Notes: a model not told the origin generated them from the sequence alone. Positions 47,001 to 57,361 are shown, counted from the first letter of the stretch. The stretch is DNA of 64,000 bases from Brachypodium distachyon (GCF_000005505.3 NC_016133.3:40575237-40639236), one strand, 5' to 3'. A program made the numbers and translations.

Positions 47001-47820
47001 TGAGGTCAAACCGGCCGTTGTGGAAACACATCTTGTGTGTTCGGCGTTGGAGCGGGCAGACCCGCCGGAACACAAACATGGCCAACAGGTCGTCAGCCGT
47101 CATTCCGTTCTCCTTCAGCGCAATGATGCCGGCATTAACCTCATTGATCTCCGGGAGAGAATCCTTGGGGTCATACCTCCAATTCTTCTTCTCCTCCGGC
47201 GGGCTGACTATGAATCCCGGCAAGTTGATCTTGTCGGTGTCAGAAGCGTTCTTGACATAGAAGAAGGTCTTGAGCCACTTCTTGCAGGACTCAAGACCTT
47301 GGATCCGGGGAAAAGCGGAACCCCCGCGGGGTATGACAGTGGCGGCGCCGCATTGAGTCATGGGCTTAATGGCGCTGGGATTGCCCTTATCAGGAAGAAC
47401 CTGGAGCCGAAGCATAAAATATTTGGCCCACAGGTCAACGGAGGGCCAGAGGTTGAGATAACTCTCATAGCAGGTGACAAAGGCGGAGAGAGTGAGAATG
47501 GCATTGACCGGAAGGTGGTGAGGCTGGAGGCCGAAATGGTCAAGGAATTGCCGGATAAAATCGCTAACCGGGAGCCCGAAGCCGCGTTCGAAATGTGAAA
47601 CGAAGATGACGAACTCACCAGGCTCGGGTGTCGGCACGACCTCATCGCCGGGAATCCGGCACTCCACCTCCTCCGGGATCCGCCGGGTGCGGCGGAGCCA
47701 ATCGATGTCCGCCGGAGATACGTCGGAGCCCTCCCCTCCGGCGCGCTCCGAACCGGAGTCCTCCTCGATCTGCTGCACAGCGGGGTCGACGGCAGAGGCA
47801 TCACGGGAAGAAGAGGCCAT
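44044..47820 (-). pseudogene. antisense extra gene of gypsy copy 2 ('putative gypsy type transposon' family)
   Basis: A multi-exon gene on the strand opposite gag-pol. Exon 1 (47820-46870) encodes about 317 residues of the plant 'transposase (putative), gypsy type' domain, with FERGFGLPVSDFIRQFLDHF and ILTLSAFVTCYESYL. An in-frame TAG at 46915 is the only break in it; 15 further codons lead to donor GTAAGT at 46869. Exon 2 is 46764-46626 (139 nt), exon 3 46545-46396 and exon 4 46315-45688. Exon 5 onward is coiled-coil rich, and the last exon ends ATDAPSADTNDPAA then TGA at 44046-44044. Exons 2 to 4 match copy 1 in position. The role is unknown: no transposase activity is shown for this family, and its link to gypsy elements is positional. 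Confidence 0.8.
45198..45625 (-). repeat. 62-bp intronic minisatellite, copy 2
   Basis: About seven tandem units, each with TTTGAAGTTTCTAAGCTTCA, GGCCGACCATTCTAAACCCG and CCTGAATCTCGGGGAATA, lie in the intron after exon 4 of the antisense gene. The start-to-start spacing is 62 bp, with one unit lengthened near 45580. Confidence 0.92.
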
Positions 47821-48641
47821 GGCGCAGAAATAGATCTGGCTTTGCTCCGGCGAGAAGGTGGTAGCGCGAGGCACGGGCAAGCAAAGGAAAAGCAGCGGAA
47901 GCGTCGGCGAGTACGCGCAAGAATGCAGCGGCGAGCTTGGCTACCGGAGGCAAGAGAACGCGGCGGCAGAGGAGCTCCAAGCTTGAGACAACGGCGGATG
48001 CGCGAGAGCAGTGGAGAAGCTAGGGTTTCGGGGGGGGGGGGGGGGGAGTAAAAGAGTTTCACCCCATCCCCCTAATTATAACCTGGGCGCAATCATGGGG
48101 CGCGGATCTTCCGCACCCACGATCCCCGTGGCCAACGGTAAAACAACGCGTGATCGTGGGAGTAATTAAACCCATAAACGGTGCACGCGCGGTTACTGCG
48201 CAACGTGGCGCAGTAAATCCCGCCGAATCCGGGGGAGATAAGGCAACAGGTGGAAACCGAAATCCCCCCTCTTAATGGCCTGCCGGTTTTCCTGTCCGAT
48301 TGGACGACACTTTCGCCTCAAAAGACGCGCTGGCAGTACTTCTAGTCTTATCTTCCCGTTGTTAAAGCGAGGCACGGAATAAGCGCGACATGTGGCATTG
48401 GTGTCGGCAGAAAAAAGTTCTTTATTATTGGCCACGATTAAAAGAGAAATTTCGGCTCAAAGCTGAAAATACCACACCGACTAAGTATGTCGGTGCTGCC
48501 AAATCCCGGCTAAGTAAGCTCGGGACTGTTTTGGCATTTTCCTTGGTCTGGTCCTTTTAATCTCCGAGAATGTTTGAGTTTTGGAAAACTGTAGTGGCCC
48601 AACATCACTTCCTGCCGGACCGCAATAGCTTCGGAGGCTAG
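47821..48641 (-). promoter_or_regulatory. upstream region of the antisense gene
   Basis: Between the antisense gene's ATG (47820) and the 3' LTR. It includes a 17-base G run at 48030-48046 and AGGGTTT (48023). It presumably holds the antisense gene's promoter and the polypurine tract next to the LTR (GGAGG at 48634), which is weak. No other gene is seen. Confidence 0.45.
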
Positions 48642-49446
48642 TGTCGGGGGGATGACCTCGACAAGGGTCATGATGACACATATCAACCGGGATAGCAAAA
48701 GCAAAGCCGGCGTAAGCAAATACCCCGGCATCTTCAAGCTGACTTAACAACCAGCCGGCATACCAAAAGTGTGCTGGCATATCTATCTTGTCATATATGA
48801 TTGCAGGATAAGCACGAACTATCTGATCTTGGCTAATGCCGGGATGCACCAACGGTCCCATCCTGGTCACATGGCGCAAAGTAAAGCAGCGCCCCTTTAT
48901 GACGGAAAAGCAATCGTTGCTCACGTCGCTGTGCCGGGTGATTGCACAGTGACGCGTCGTAGAAGGACAGATGACGAGGCCCGGGGCATGTCTACAGTGT
49001 GCGCCGCCTGGCGGTACGAAAAGCACAAAGCGACATTGTCCCCTCCCGGACAATCCAGAGGGGACCATGGTGCGTACCCGGCGGACCCGGCGGTAGCTAG
49101 GGTTTGCTTTTGGTACATGTCAGTGTGATACCTTTGGCTTATAAATAGAAGCTCCACCCCTCCTGCGAGAGAGGTTCCTCACTTAGACATTCAGGAGTTC
49201 TCCTTCTTTTCTTCTTCCTCAAGAAACAGCTCAAGGAGCACCATTGTAGCAATTGATATCTCGGATAATACAACAAAGCAGGAGTAGGAGCTTTACCTCA
49301 ACAACAGGACTCCGAACCTGGGTAAACACCGTGTGTCCTTATTCTGTGCGTGGTTTACATCACGTCTTCCCTCCTCCGGTTCCTCCTTCGTCCATCGGCC
49401 CCATCTCAAGCCATTCTATGGCATCTGTCGTAGCACCACCACGACA
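48642..49446 (+). repeat. 3' LTR of gypsy copy 2
   Basis: Starts TGTCGGGGGGATGACC and ends CACCACGACA. It keeps a 29-bp segment (near 48895-48923, with GACGGAAAAGCAATCG) missing from the 5' LTR. TATAAATAG lies at 49140. Confidence 0.94.
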
Positions 49447-49451
49447 TGCAG

Positions 49452-50317
49452 CGAGGTCCTTCTGTCGATCCACCTCTCCATTCTTCTCCTGGTTAATCTC
49501 CGTTCGCTGCACCCACCCGCTCCGCTCCTTGGATTCGCTGCAGGAACATAACCCGAACTCTCCCCTTTAGCCCCGCAGCCGACGCCGATTCCGACAACAA
49601 GGCGTCTACCAAGAACGAGGTAGGTTCCGCATTATCTTTCCTTACTCTCTTTGGCACTGTAGGTTTTAATGACCAATTTCATGAATCGTCTCTGAGATCA
49701 TGGTCGAAGGATAACAAATTTTTGAGGTAGGGGAACTCGTATACCCAGACATAACATTTAATATTTTTTATTTTATAGTTGTCAGTTTTTTTTAATTTAT
49801 ATGGTTTGTATTCTTTAATTAGTCTTATAATATTGTGTTTTTAACATTTAATATTTTCACGTGTGGATTTGCTTTGTTCTTTTTAATTGAATTTGATATT
49901 TGGAACCTCGCAAGCATTCTGTAGTGTAGTATGTCTCATGCAAATACATAAACATTTTCGCATAACATAGATGTATAAACCGACAAATGCGACAAATGAA
50001 GTTATCGGGGGTCCAAAACTCCATTAAAAAGAGCTGCATGCATGTTTGTGGTGTAATAATCTTGCTGCTAAATATTTTTGCAGTAATCCAATGTTTCACG
50101 TAACGATAAAACTTATCGACTCAGGTTTATAAGAGTAACTATATAATTATATTTTTCCTTTCTTCCAGAAACATCTGCATACTATATAGAAAAAGTGCAT
50201 ACTATATAGAAAAAAGATCAAATAGATATTTGGGTTTAGTATATCTAAAATCTAAATCGTCTGATTTTTAGTTAGGAATAAGTTGATTGGTCAGCCATTG
50301 GATCTGAATCCTGATTT
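49452..50317. other. flank of gypsy copy 2
   Basis: The first 170 bp are GC-rich and end in a donor-like AACGAG/GTAGGTTC (49613-49626), resembling a 5' leader exon split by the retrotransposon. The rest is AT-rich. TGCATACTATATAGAAAAA is duplicated in tandem at 50176 and 50196. No gene is confirmed. Confidence 0.5.
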
Positions 50318-50326
50318 CGGAAGGAA

Positions 50327-51808
50327 GAGTAAACAGCGCAGAACCACCAAATTTCAGTGACTTGTTGCGAAAACCACCGTTTTTGTTAATTTTCACACGG
50401 AACCATCGCAATTCAGCGAAGTTGTTGCACATAGCATTGATTCGATCGATTGCGGCGTATAAGCACGTTTCTGACCGGCCGGCCCACATGTCAGGTCTAA
50501 CAGGCCTAGCTGACGTTAACACAGGCCTAGCTGACTTTAACACCGTCCGTTAGCCAGGTGTCAAGCCTTTCTCTTCTCCCACTGACTGCGGGCCCCACCA
50601 TCATCCCATGTTCCTGCGTCAGCCCGGCCACTGCTCCCATCCTGTCGCCATCTCGTCACTGCCCGGCCATGCCCCTGCAACACCGCACGCCGCTGCTGGT
50701 CCGCCGTCCCTGGCGCCCCGCGCTGACGCCTGCCACGCGCGTCGCCGCCTGCAGCCCCGCGCGCGCTGCTGCTTCGCCGGGGCCCCTGCCGCCCAGCGCG
50801 GCCGCCTCTGCTCCGCCGCCCCTGTCGCCGCGCGCGCCTCCGCTGCGGCCCCGCGAGCCGCCGGGCGCCCTGCCATCGCCCGCGCCGTCGTCGCTCGGCC
50901 ATTGGTGCCGCCGACGGAGAGCTCGAGGTCGATGGCCTCGTGGGCGACGCCGGACTCGGCCGCGAGGCGGAGGCACTTGCTGGTTGCGGCGCATGCGTTG
51001 AGGTCGACGCCTCCATCGCGGTCTCCAGGAGGCGCGCGCGCAGAGGAGGGACAGGTACGAGCCCGGTCGCCCGGCGGCGGAGCAGCAGGCAGAGGCGCGA
51101 GCGGCGCGCGGGGCCGTGCGCACGCCGGGGCGGAGCAGAAACGGCGCGCGGGGCGCCGCGGAGAGCTCGCGGAGGGCGGGGGGCGGGCGGGGCCAGGCGT
51201 TCGCGGCGGCGGATTGGCGCGCGGGGCCGTGCGCTCATCGGGGCGGAGCAGCAACGGCGCGCGGGGCGGCGCGAAGAGCCAGGCGCAAACTCTGGGGCGA
51301 AGGCACCAGCGGCTTCGCAGCGTCCGTGCGGTCCTTCAGGTGCCGATGGAGAGGCACGGGAGGTCACGTGCGCGCAGATCGACGCGGGAGACCCATTCCG
51401 CCGGTCTTGGGGAAGACGAGCGCGAGCAGGGGCAGGTAGAGAGGGTGGCGGCCAGAGAAGGGCTCGGGAGAGCTCGCCGAAGCAGAATAGGAGGGGAGGC
51501 CTACCACCTGAGCAGGATGGGCCAGAGCCGCGTCTCGCGCGCCGCCCGTGCTCTGGTCGTCGTCTAGGCCGCCAAGCCCACCCCGAGGCCGCACTGACGC
51601 TGCTAACGGTGCTTCTAACGTCAGCTACATCTGTTTAACCCGAGATGTGGGCCCGACTGGTAAGAAACACGCTTATGCGCCCCAAACAACGGAATTAGTG
51701 GTATGTGCAACAAGTTCACTAAATCACGGTGGTTCTGTGCGAAAATTAGCAAAACTGTTGATTTTCGTTATAACTGCCTCAAATGTGGTGGTTCTGGGCA
51801 ATTTACTC
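50327..51808. mobile_element. Mutator-like element B (non-autonomous, possible Pack-MULE)
   Basis: Long terminal inverted repeats (about 200 bp) begin GAGTAAACAGCGCAGAACCA at left and end with the complement of GAGTAAATTGCCCAGAACCA at right. A perfect 9-bp target duplication CGGAAGGAA lies at 50318-50326 and 51809-51817. The interior is very GC-rich. A minus-strand segment near 50900-51010 reads KCLRLAAESGVAHEAIDLEL in one frame, which looks like real protein rather than composition noise, but I cannot name its source. No transposase is present. Confidence 0.88.
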
Positions 51809-52227
51809 CGGAAGGAAAGATGGAGAAGAGGGAATAGAGACAACGCCCAAATTCTGATCCGATGGCTCTCATACTATCTAGATTTAAAACTTTTGCTTAA
51901 ACTTAGGCACATGAGATATAGACACGCACATAGATATTTGGCATAATAAACATATAGATTTATCAACATAGATATTGTTACATTAACAGCAGTATAAGAA
52001 GTATCAAATAGAGTAAATTACAGAAAACCACCACATTAGTGGTGATGGTTTTACATAGGTACCGGTTTACGTTTTGGTGACTAAAACCACCGAATTTAGT
52101 TAACCTCTCGCTCGCTAGCGGTTAAACACGTTTTTTACAAAACGGGTCCACTGGTCAGGCCAACGTGGCGCCCAGCGTGGCAACTTTTCTTCTTCCTCAC
52201 TCACTGCACTCTCTCTATTCGTGGCCG

Positions 52228-52440
52228 ATGGGCTCTTGCTGCCGCCTGGACTGCTGCTGCGGCCGCCGCAAGCGATCAGACCTAGACGAAGAGCAACCGC
52301 CCGACGGACTGGAAGTGCTCGACCTCCGGGCCGCCAAGCGCCTGCTGCTTGGCTTCGAGCGCCGCCTCCGGGACAACCACGAGGCGCGCATGAAGCACCC
52401 CGACGACCCGTCCCGCTTCGCCAACTCCGAGCTCGCGCGC
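52228..52440 (+). pseudogene. captured beta-catenin-like protein 1 (CTNNBL1) fragment
   Basis: The frame opening at 52228 encodes VLDLRAAKRLLLGFERRLRD at 52315-52374 and then NHEARMKHPDDPSRFANSEL up to 52434. This matches my knowledge of the N-terminal region of plant CTNNBL1, a spliceosome-associated armadillo-type protein, where an LDxRxxKxLxLxFERRLxxN...ARxKxPxxPxRFAxSE pattern is typical. Only this segment is present; beyond 52440 the DNA becomes repetitive GC-rich sequence with no armadillo repeats, so no functional protein results. Confidence 0.75.
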
Positions 52441-52445
52441 GGGTC

Positions 52446-53206
52446 AGAGCTGGGGCGGCGAGCAACGCGAGCGGCAGCGGCCGCGAGGGAGAAGGACGGC
52501 GGCGCTCGGGGAGAAGGGCGGCCCAGTCTCCGAAGCGCCCGCCGGCTGCGCGCGACGGAAAAGGGCGGCTGCGCTTGGAGGAGAAGGGCGGCGGCCGCGC
52601 GCGGGGAGAAGTCGGACAGCGGCACCGGGGGGGGGGGGGGGGGGGGGAGAAGGGCGGCCGCGCACGGGAAGAACGCGGACGACGGCGCCCGGGGAGCAGG
52701 GCGGCCGCACGCGAGGGAGGGGGCGGCGCGAGATGGAGAAGGGAGGTGGCTCGCCGACTCGGACGGCTCCCCGGCCGCGTCTGCCATGGCCGTCCACGAG
52801 CAGCAGCGGGGGCGGCGAGCAACGTGAGCGGCAGCGGCCGCGAGGGAGAAGGGCGGCGGCGCTCGGGGGAGAAGGGCGGCCCCGTCTCCGAAGCACCCGC
52901 CGGCCGCGCGCGAGGGAAAAGGGCGGCCGCGCTCGGGGGAGAAGGGCGGCGGCCGCGCGCGGGGAGAAGGCGGACGGCGGCGCGGGGGAGAAGGGCGGCC
53001 GTGCGCGGGGAGAAGGCGGACGGCGGGGCCGGGGGAGCAAGGCGGCCGCGTGCGAGGGAGAAGGGAGGTGGCGGCGCGGGGGGAGGAGGGCGGCCGCATG
53101 CGAGGGAGAAGGGACGCGGCGGCGCGGGGGGAGAAGCGCGGTGGCTCGCCGACTCGGACGGCTCCCCGGCCGCGTCCGCCATGGCCGTCCACGAGCAGCA
53201 GCATGA
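52446..53206. repeat. internal duplication in element C
   Basis: 52446-52806 and 52807-53206 are related copies. Both contain GGCGGCGAGCAACG and GCCGCGAGGGAGAAGG, and both end with GGTGGCTCGCCGACTCGGAC and CCATGGCCGTCCACGAGCAG. Between these lie GAGAAGGGCGGC-type purine-rich repeats. A 21-base G run sits at 52627-52647. Confidence 0.8.
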
Positions 53207-53457
53207 AGCGGCCCTGGCCTCATCGGTGGCGTTGCTCATGTTTCGAAGCGTGGGAGAGAGTAAGATCCACGCTGGACCGGCTCGCTGGACGACGCGCTGG
53301 TCCGACAGTGGGCCACACCGGTCATAATCGTGTTTAAATGTTAGCAGCGAACGCTTAACTAAATCCGGTGGTTTTTAGTGACAAAAACGTAAACCGGTAC
53401 TTATTTAAAATCCTCGCCACTAATTTGGTAGTTTTCTGTAATTTACTCTATCAAATA

Positions 53458-53980
53458 ATACATCTATTTTGTATGCAATTTTTCTCGTGTGCATACCACA
53501 AACACGAATAAGAATGAGTCCATCAGAGTAGTCACTAGTTGCTAATTTTTGTAAAATAATTTCAGGGAGGAGAATAGAATGGTAACAACTCATGCAAAGG
53601 ATATACCAAACAGTATGTAAATCAAACATCATAAACACATTTTTATATAAAAATGTATTTCGTTAGTAGTTCACTGCAACAAAAATTTAAACTCATCCTC
53701 GAAAATACAAAGTTGAAACATGATTAATTAAAATCTAAACTAGTCACAACACGTATCTACTATCGTTAAGTAAGGTGACACAAAATATGACCACAACTAG
53801 CCGCAGCTTCTTCAAACGGAGCGATTCGTGTCATCAAATCATGACATTTTCATGCGCGGACCAAAACAGTTGCTCATCTGTCAGAAAAAAAATAGGATGT
53901 CCTGTTTAATTCTCTCGAAAGGAAACTAGTGCAGATAAAACGAAAATCTTACTCGTTTATCTCATTTATCTCAATCTGAC
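53458..53980. other. spacer
   Basis: AT-rich, with no gene or repeat recognised. Confidence 0.5.
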
Positions 53981-54300
53981 TCATTTATCTCTTTTATCTC
54001 CAAATAACTCCTTGCCAGTCTCCTTCACATCCTTATCCATACTCTGGGCAATGGTGTCGGCAGCCTTGATCAACAACGCTCTTGTCAACAAGAACAAGTC
54101 ATACTCGTAAGCCTGACAAACCGTTCCACCGTACCACACAAGGCTGACAATAGTGAACAATGCAACGATTGCCGCACAGGCCCTCACTAGCTATTCAGGA
54201 GATTTCCCTAAGAGCTTGTCCATCGTTTCATGAACATCTTCTGGATTGCTTGCACCATGGAATCCTACTGTTTTCGGAGCTTGAGATCCAAATCGTCGGT
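53981..54300 (-). pseudogene. decayed fragment of an unidentified small membrane protein
   Basis: One minus-strand frame runs from about 54280 to 53981 with a single stop (TAG at about 54190). It reads VGFHGASNPEDVHETMDKLL before the stop. After the stop comes a probable membrane helix around ACAAIVALFTIVSLVWYGG, then a charged tail ending GDKRDK. Farther upstream, LYDMLKRRLTDDLDLKLRK (near 54330-54280) is in another frame. I do not recognise the family. It could instead be a short functional protein of 68 residues starting at 54187. Confidence 0.4.
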
Positions 54301-54879
54301 GAGTCTTCTCTTGAGCATATCATATAGCAGCCCGGCATCTGCAGTGAAGCCCTCCAGGGATTCAATCTCCTTTCAAGATTTGAATCGGGTGGAGGGTGGT
54401 GCGGGAGCTTCAGGATCGTCAGCTCTGATACCAGACTGTGATCTCTCGATCTCTCTGAATTGATTCTTACTCATGAACTCACATAAATTCTCATAGAAAT
54501 TGTTATTTGTTGTTCCACCCAATCTCTCTCACAACAAATCCGTTTACAACCAGTTCGAGCCAATTCAAATCCGTCCAAAGCTGACTAGGAAACTAAGTTT
54601 TAAGTAGTTACAAGGTTCAACGAAACCATTCTAGGCCTGCAAGCCGAGAGGGAAGGCGGCGGTCTAGGATGGGCCGTGTCGTTGGGTCATGTGGTATTGA
54701 AGAGTGTTGGACCGAGTCCAGGTCGCTCACAGACAGTAGAGAGTTCTTCGACTTTATCACCACGAGATGTCCAATTCGCTGATGCTTAGTTGATTACATC
54801 TGAGGTTGGTAATCCGTTGCGAAAAACAAATTCACGTCGTCAATTTCTTTTTTAAACACTTCATAAGCATCGGTTAAAA
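54301..54879. other. spacer
   Basis: Continues the decayed region; nothing further is supported. Confidence 0.4.
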
Positions 54880-55037
54880 GATGAATTCTGGGCTTCTGAC
54901 CCATCTCGCTGCCGAGCACCCCCAAATCCCTTCGGTCGTCTTCCTCGCGCGCCGCCAGTACCCATCCCGCTGCCGAGCACCCTACACCCCTCGCTCCGTC
55001 GCTCGTCTTCCTCCTCGGGCAAGCGTCGCCACCAGGT
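54880..55037 (+). other. candidate non-coding first exon of the PWWP gene
   Basis: A CT- and CG-rich, leader-like block, unlike its AT-rich surroundings, with a possible donor CCACCAG/GTTGATC at 55036. CCATC(T/C)CGCTGCCGAGCACC occurs twice (54901 and 54963). The coding exon at 57362 begins right after an acceptor, so an upstream leader exon must exist; this is the best candidate but is unproven. Confidence 0.35.
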
Positions 55038-55898
55038 TGATCTCTCCTTCGATTCTCTCGCTCCCGGCCGTTTCTCCTCCCATGACCTCACGAATGGATT
55101 CCGACCTTTAGGCCCCCGTTTCATCTCCTAAATCTCCGATTCGTAACTGAGGCAAAAATCAAGGTAGGGCGGCCGCCCTACCTTGCCCTACTGGGTACTC
55201 CGCCGGTGTGTGAGATGGAATGGGGTTTCAGCCGAGGAGGTGGAGGTGTATAATGAGACCCTGTGTATGGGATAATCCAATTTTCCCTGAGAAAATAGTG
55301 AGGAAATGATATCCAGGAAGGACTGTGTACACTCTACACAGAGCGAATCCTCTCTGCCTCCCTTCTGAAGTGTGCTTCGTGGTGGAAAAAACAACAGCAG
55401 GGACAAAGTTGTCTGTCCCTTGGTCAAGTAAAGGGTTTATTGATTTTGTTTTGTACAAACATCCCTCGAGGCAAATCATGGAGAAACACATTCAAGTTCA
55501 GCGCATTTCACCAAGAGACTGATCAAATATGGAATATCCTCAAAGGCCAATGGACTTCAGGGCAAAAGTTTGGACCTTTTTTAAAAAAAAAGTTTGCACC
55601 TGGATTCTTTGACGAGTTTTGTTCCTGCATTCCACTTCAGTTTACAAGTAATAGCTAGTATCACATGAATGTATACTTTTTAGAGGAATACGGTCTGCTT
55701 CCTTAAAGTGGCTTAATTTTCCACATCCCATTTGAGAGAGCTTAACTTATGGTGGATTAAGTTTCCGTAAGAGGCCACATCCCATTTAAGGGAGCTTAAA
55801 CTTACATTGGGTTAATCATGGAGCCGATAGTCCCCAAATTGGGAGTGAGAGCGAGTCTGGTTTACTAATTGGCTAGTACTACACCGTTTTTAGTGTTG
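55038..55898. other. probable PWWP first intron, 5' part
   Basis: No coding frame recognised. A GCGGCCGC-like palindrome lies at 55169-55195 (AGGTAGGGCGG / CCGCCCTACCT arms). Confidence 0.4.
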
Positions 55899-55906
55899 TT
55901 TGTGTC

Positions 55907-56324
55907 TAGGGATGTCAAAATAGTTTGAACTCAACAAACCATTCAAGCTCAGCTTGATCTAGACTTGCTTTGAGTTGTCTCTCGAGCCCCAACGAGCTGA
56001 GCTTGAATTGCTCGATAGGGCTCGTCTAGTCAGCTAACTTTGTCGAGCTGAGCTTTTGTCAAATTTACTTTATTTTCCATATAAGTGAGCATTTGATTTT
56101 TATAGCACATACTCTCTTGGTTGAGCCGGACATGAGTCTGCTCAATTTTTATACGAGTTTACATTGATTTTCTTTAGTTACCAAGTTTTGTCGAGCTGAG
56201 CTCGAGCCTTCATGAACTTGTTTTGAGCTGAGCTCGAGCCTGACAGCAGGCTCGAAGACCAAGTCAGGCTCGCTCAAGCTCGCGTGAGCTTCTATCGCTC
56301 AAGCTTGGCTCATTGCCAGCCCTA
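55907..56324. mobile_element. hAT-type MITE
   Basis: The ends TAGGGATGTCAA and the complement of TTGCCAGCCCTA fit hAT terminal repeats. The 8-bp target duplications TTTGTGTC (55899-55906) and TTTGCGTC (56325-56332) differ at one base. The interior is full of GAGCTGAGCTCGAGCC words. It is non-coding and probably in the first intron of the PWWP gene. Confidence 0.88.
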
Positions 56325-56332
56325 TTTGCGTC

Positions 56333-57361
56333 GGTGAGGCAACATACTTCTGAGACAACTGATTCTGATGAATTTTTGTTCTAGATTTTGGTATGAGAGA
56401 ACTGATTCAGAGCATTTACGCACCTTACTAGTCTTTATCTGTCCCCTTTCCTTGCCAAATATAAAATCCACAAACGAGATTGCTGTGACCACTTTTGTTT
56501 TTGTACATTCAAAGGGGGAAAACAAGAACTTTATTCCATGAATGAAAGGAAACCAATACAGTGTTATAAGGTGAAAGTACCTGTGCGTTGCTGCGATCTG
56601 GAAAATACATTCCATGTTTAAAGTGGATTTATACCATCATTTATTGTCTCAGATAAAATAATCTGTATCCACTCTCATCTTAATGGTTTGAGTCAAATTA
56701 ACAGGTGGCGATACGGTCTGAATATGACGGACCACCGCCACCAATTGAGATCTTTATTTTATAGGAGTAAAGATTTTGTGTACATACACCCAAGTACAAT
56801 ACTGATTGCATCAGCAGATATTACCCCCTTATTCTGCCTAAAAATAGAGAATTATATCAGAACCAAACTGCAGGTGACACGGAATCATCAACTGAAGCAG
56901 GTGCAAATTCTCATGGGCTTTTGGAATTTGCCTCTGGACTCTGGAGTACCTGCAAGCCAGACAATTTAATATGCTTGACGCATACACCATAGTTTCAGAT
57001 TTGATTTTAAGTTACTAATCGAGACTCGCGCAAAGGATTCAAAATATACACTTACGTTTTGACCTGAAATGAGGTCACTTTACTCCATATTTTGGTGGCA
57101 ATAGCATAGTCAAAAACAAATGCTATTCAGCCATATCAAGGAATGAGCTAAACCCTTGTTTGAGTTATTGTTTGGCTGGGTATTGCATCTCCCATTACAC
57201 ATATTATATAATTTGGTGTTACATCTTAGGTGCTAGGTGTCCACCTTTGTAGCAGACTAATAGTGGATTTAAGTTGATCTTTTGGTAGAATTTTTCTATC
57301 AAGCTGACCAGCAGAGTGGTAAATACGTATACTAATTATTTCTTGTTTACTGCTGATGCAG
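56333..57361. other. probable PWWP first intron, 3' part
   Basis: AT-rich with no gene seen. It ends with the acceptor TGCTGATGCAG at 57351-57361. Confidence 0.45.

Larger units (their letters stand above)
36020..49446 (+). mobile_element. Ty3/gypsy LTR retrotransposon (Tat-type), complete but inactive copy 2
   Basis: 13427 bp with LTRs at 36020-36801 and 48642-49446 and a perfect 5-bp target duplication TGCAG (36015-36019 and 49447-49451). Order: LTR, primer-binding site, gag, protease, RT, RNase H, second RNase H-like, integrase, then an antisense multi-exon gene (44044-47820) and the 3' LTR. By hand alignment the LTRs differ at roughly 7% of positions plus indels, suggesting an insertion of order a few million years old under usual grass rates (inference). 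Many stops and frameshifts and an integrase deletion make it non-autonomous. It is in opposite orientation to copy 1, with the gene island between them. Confidence 0.95.
52011..53448. mobile_element. Mutator-like element C (Pack-MULE)
   Basis: The ends are GAGTAAATTACAGAAAACCA and its complement, in long inverted arms that include GTAAACCGGTAC-type blocks. A perfect 9-bp target duplication TATCAAATA lies at 52002-52010 and 53449-53457. The interior holds a captured gene fragment (52228-52440) and a large internal duplication (52446-53206). There is no transposase. Confidence 0.92.

Noticed and set aside
50561..53327. Several 200-370 codon frames in elements B and C
   Set aside because: Arg/Pro/Ala/Gly composition artefacts apart from the short segments reported separately.
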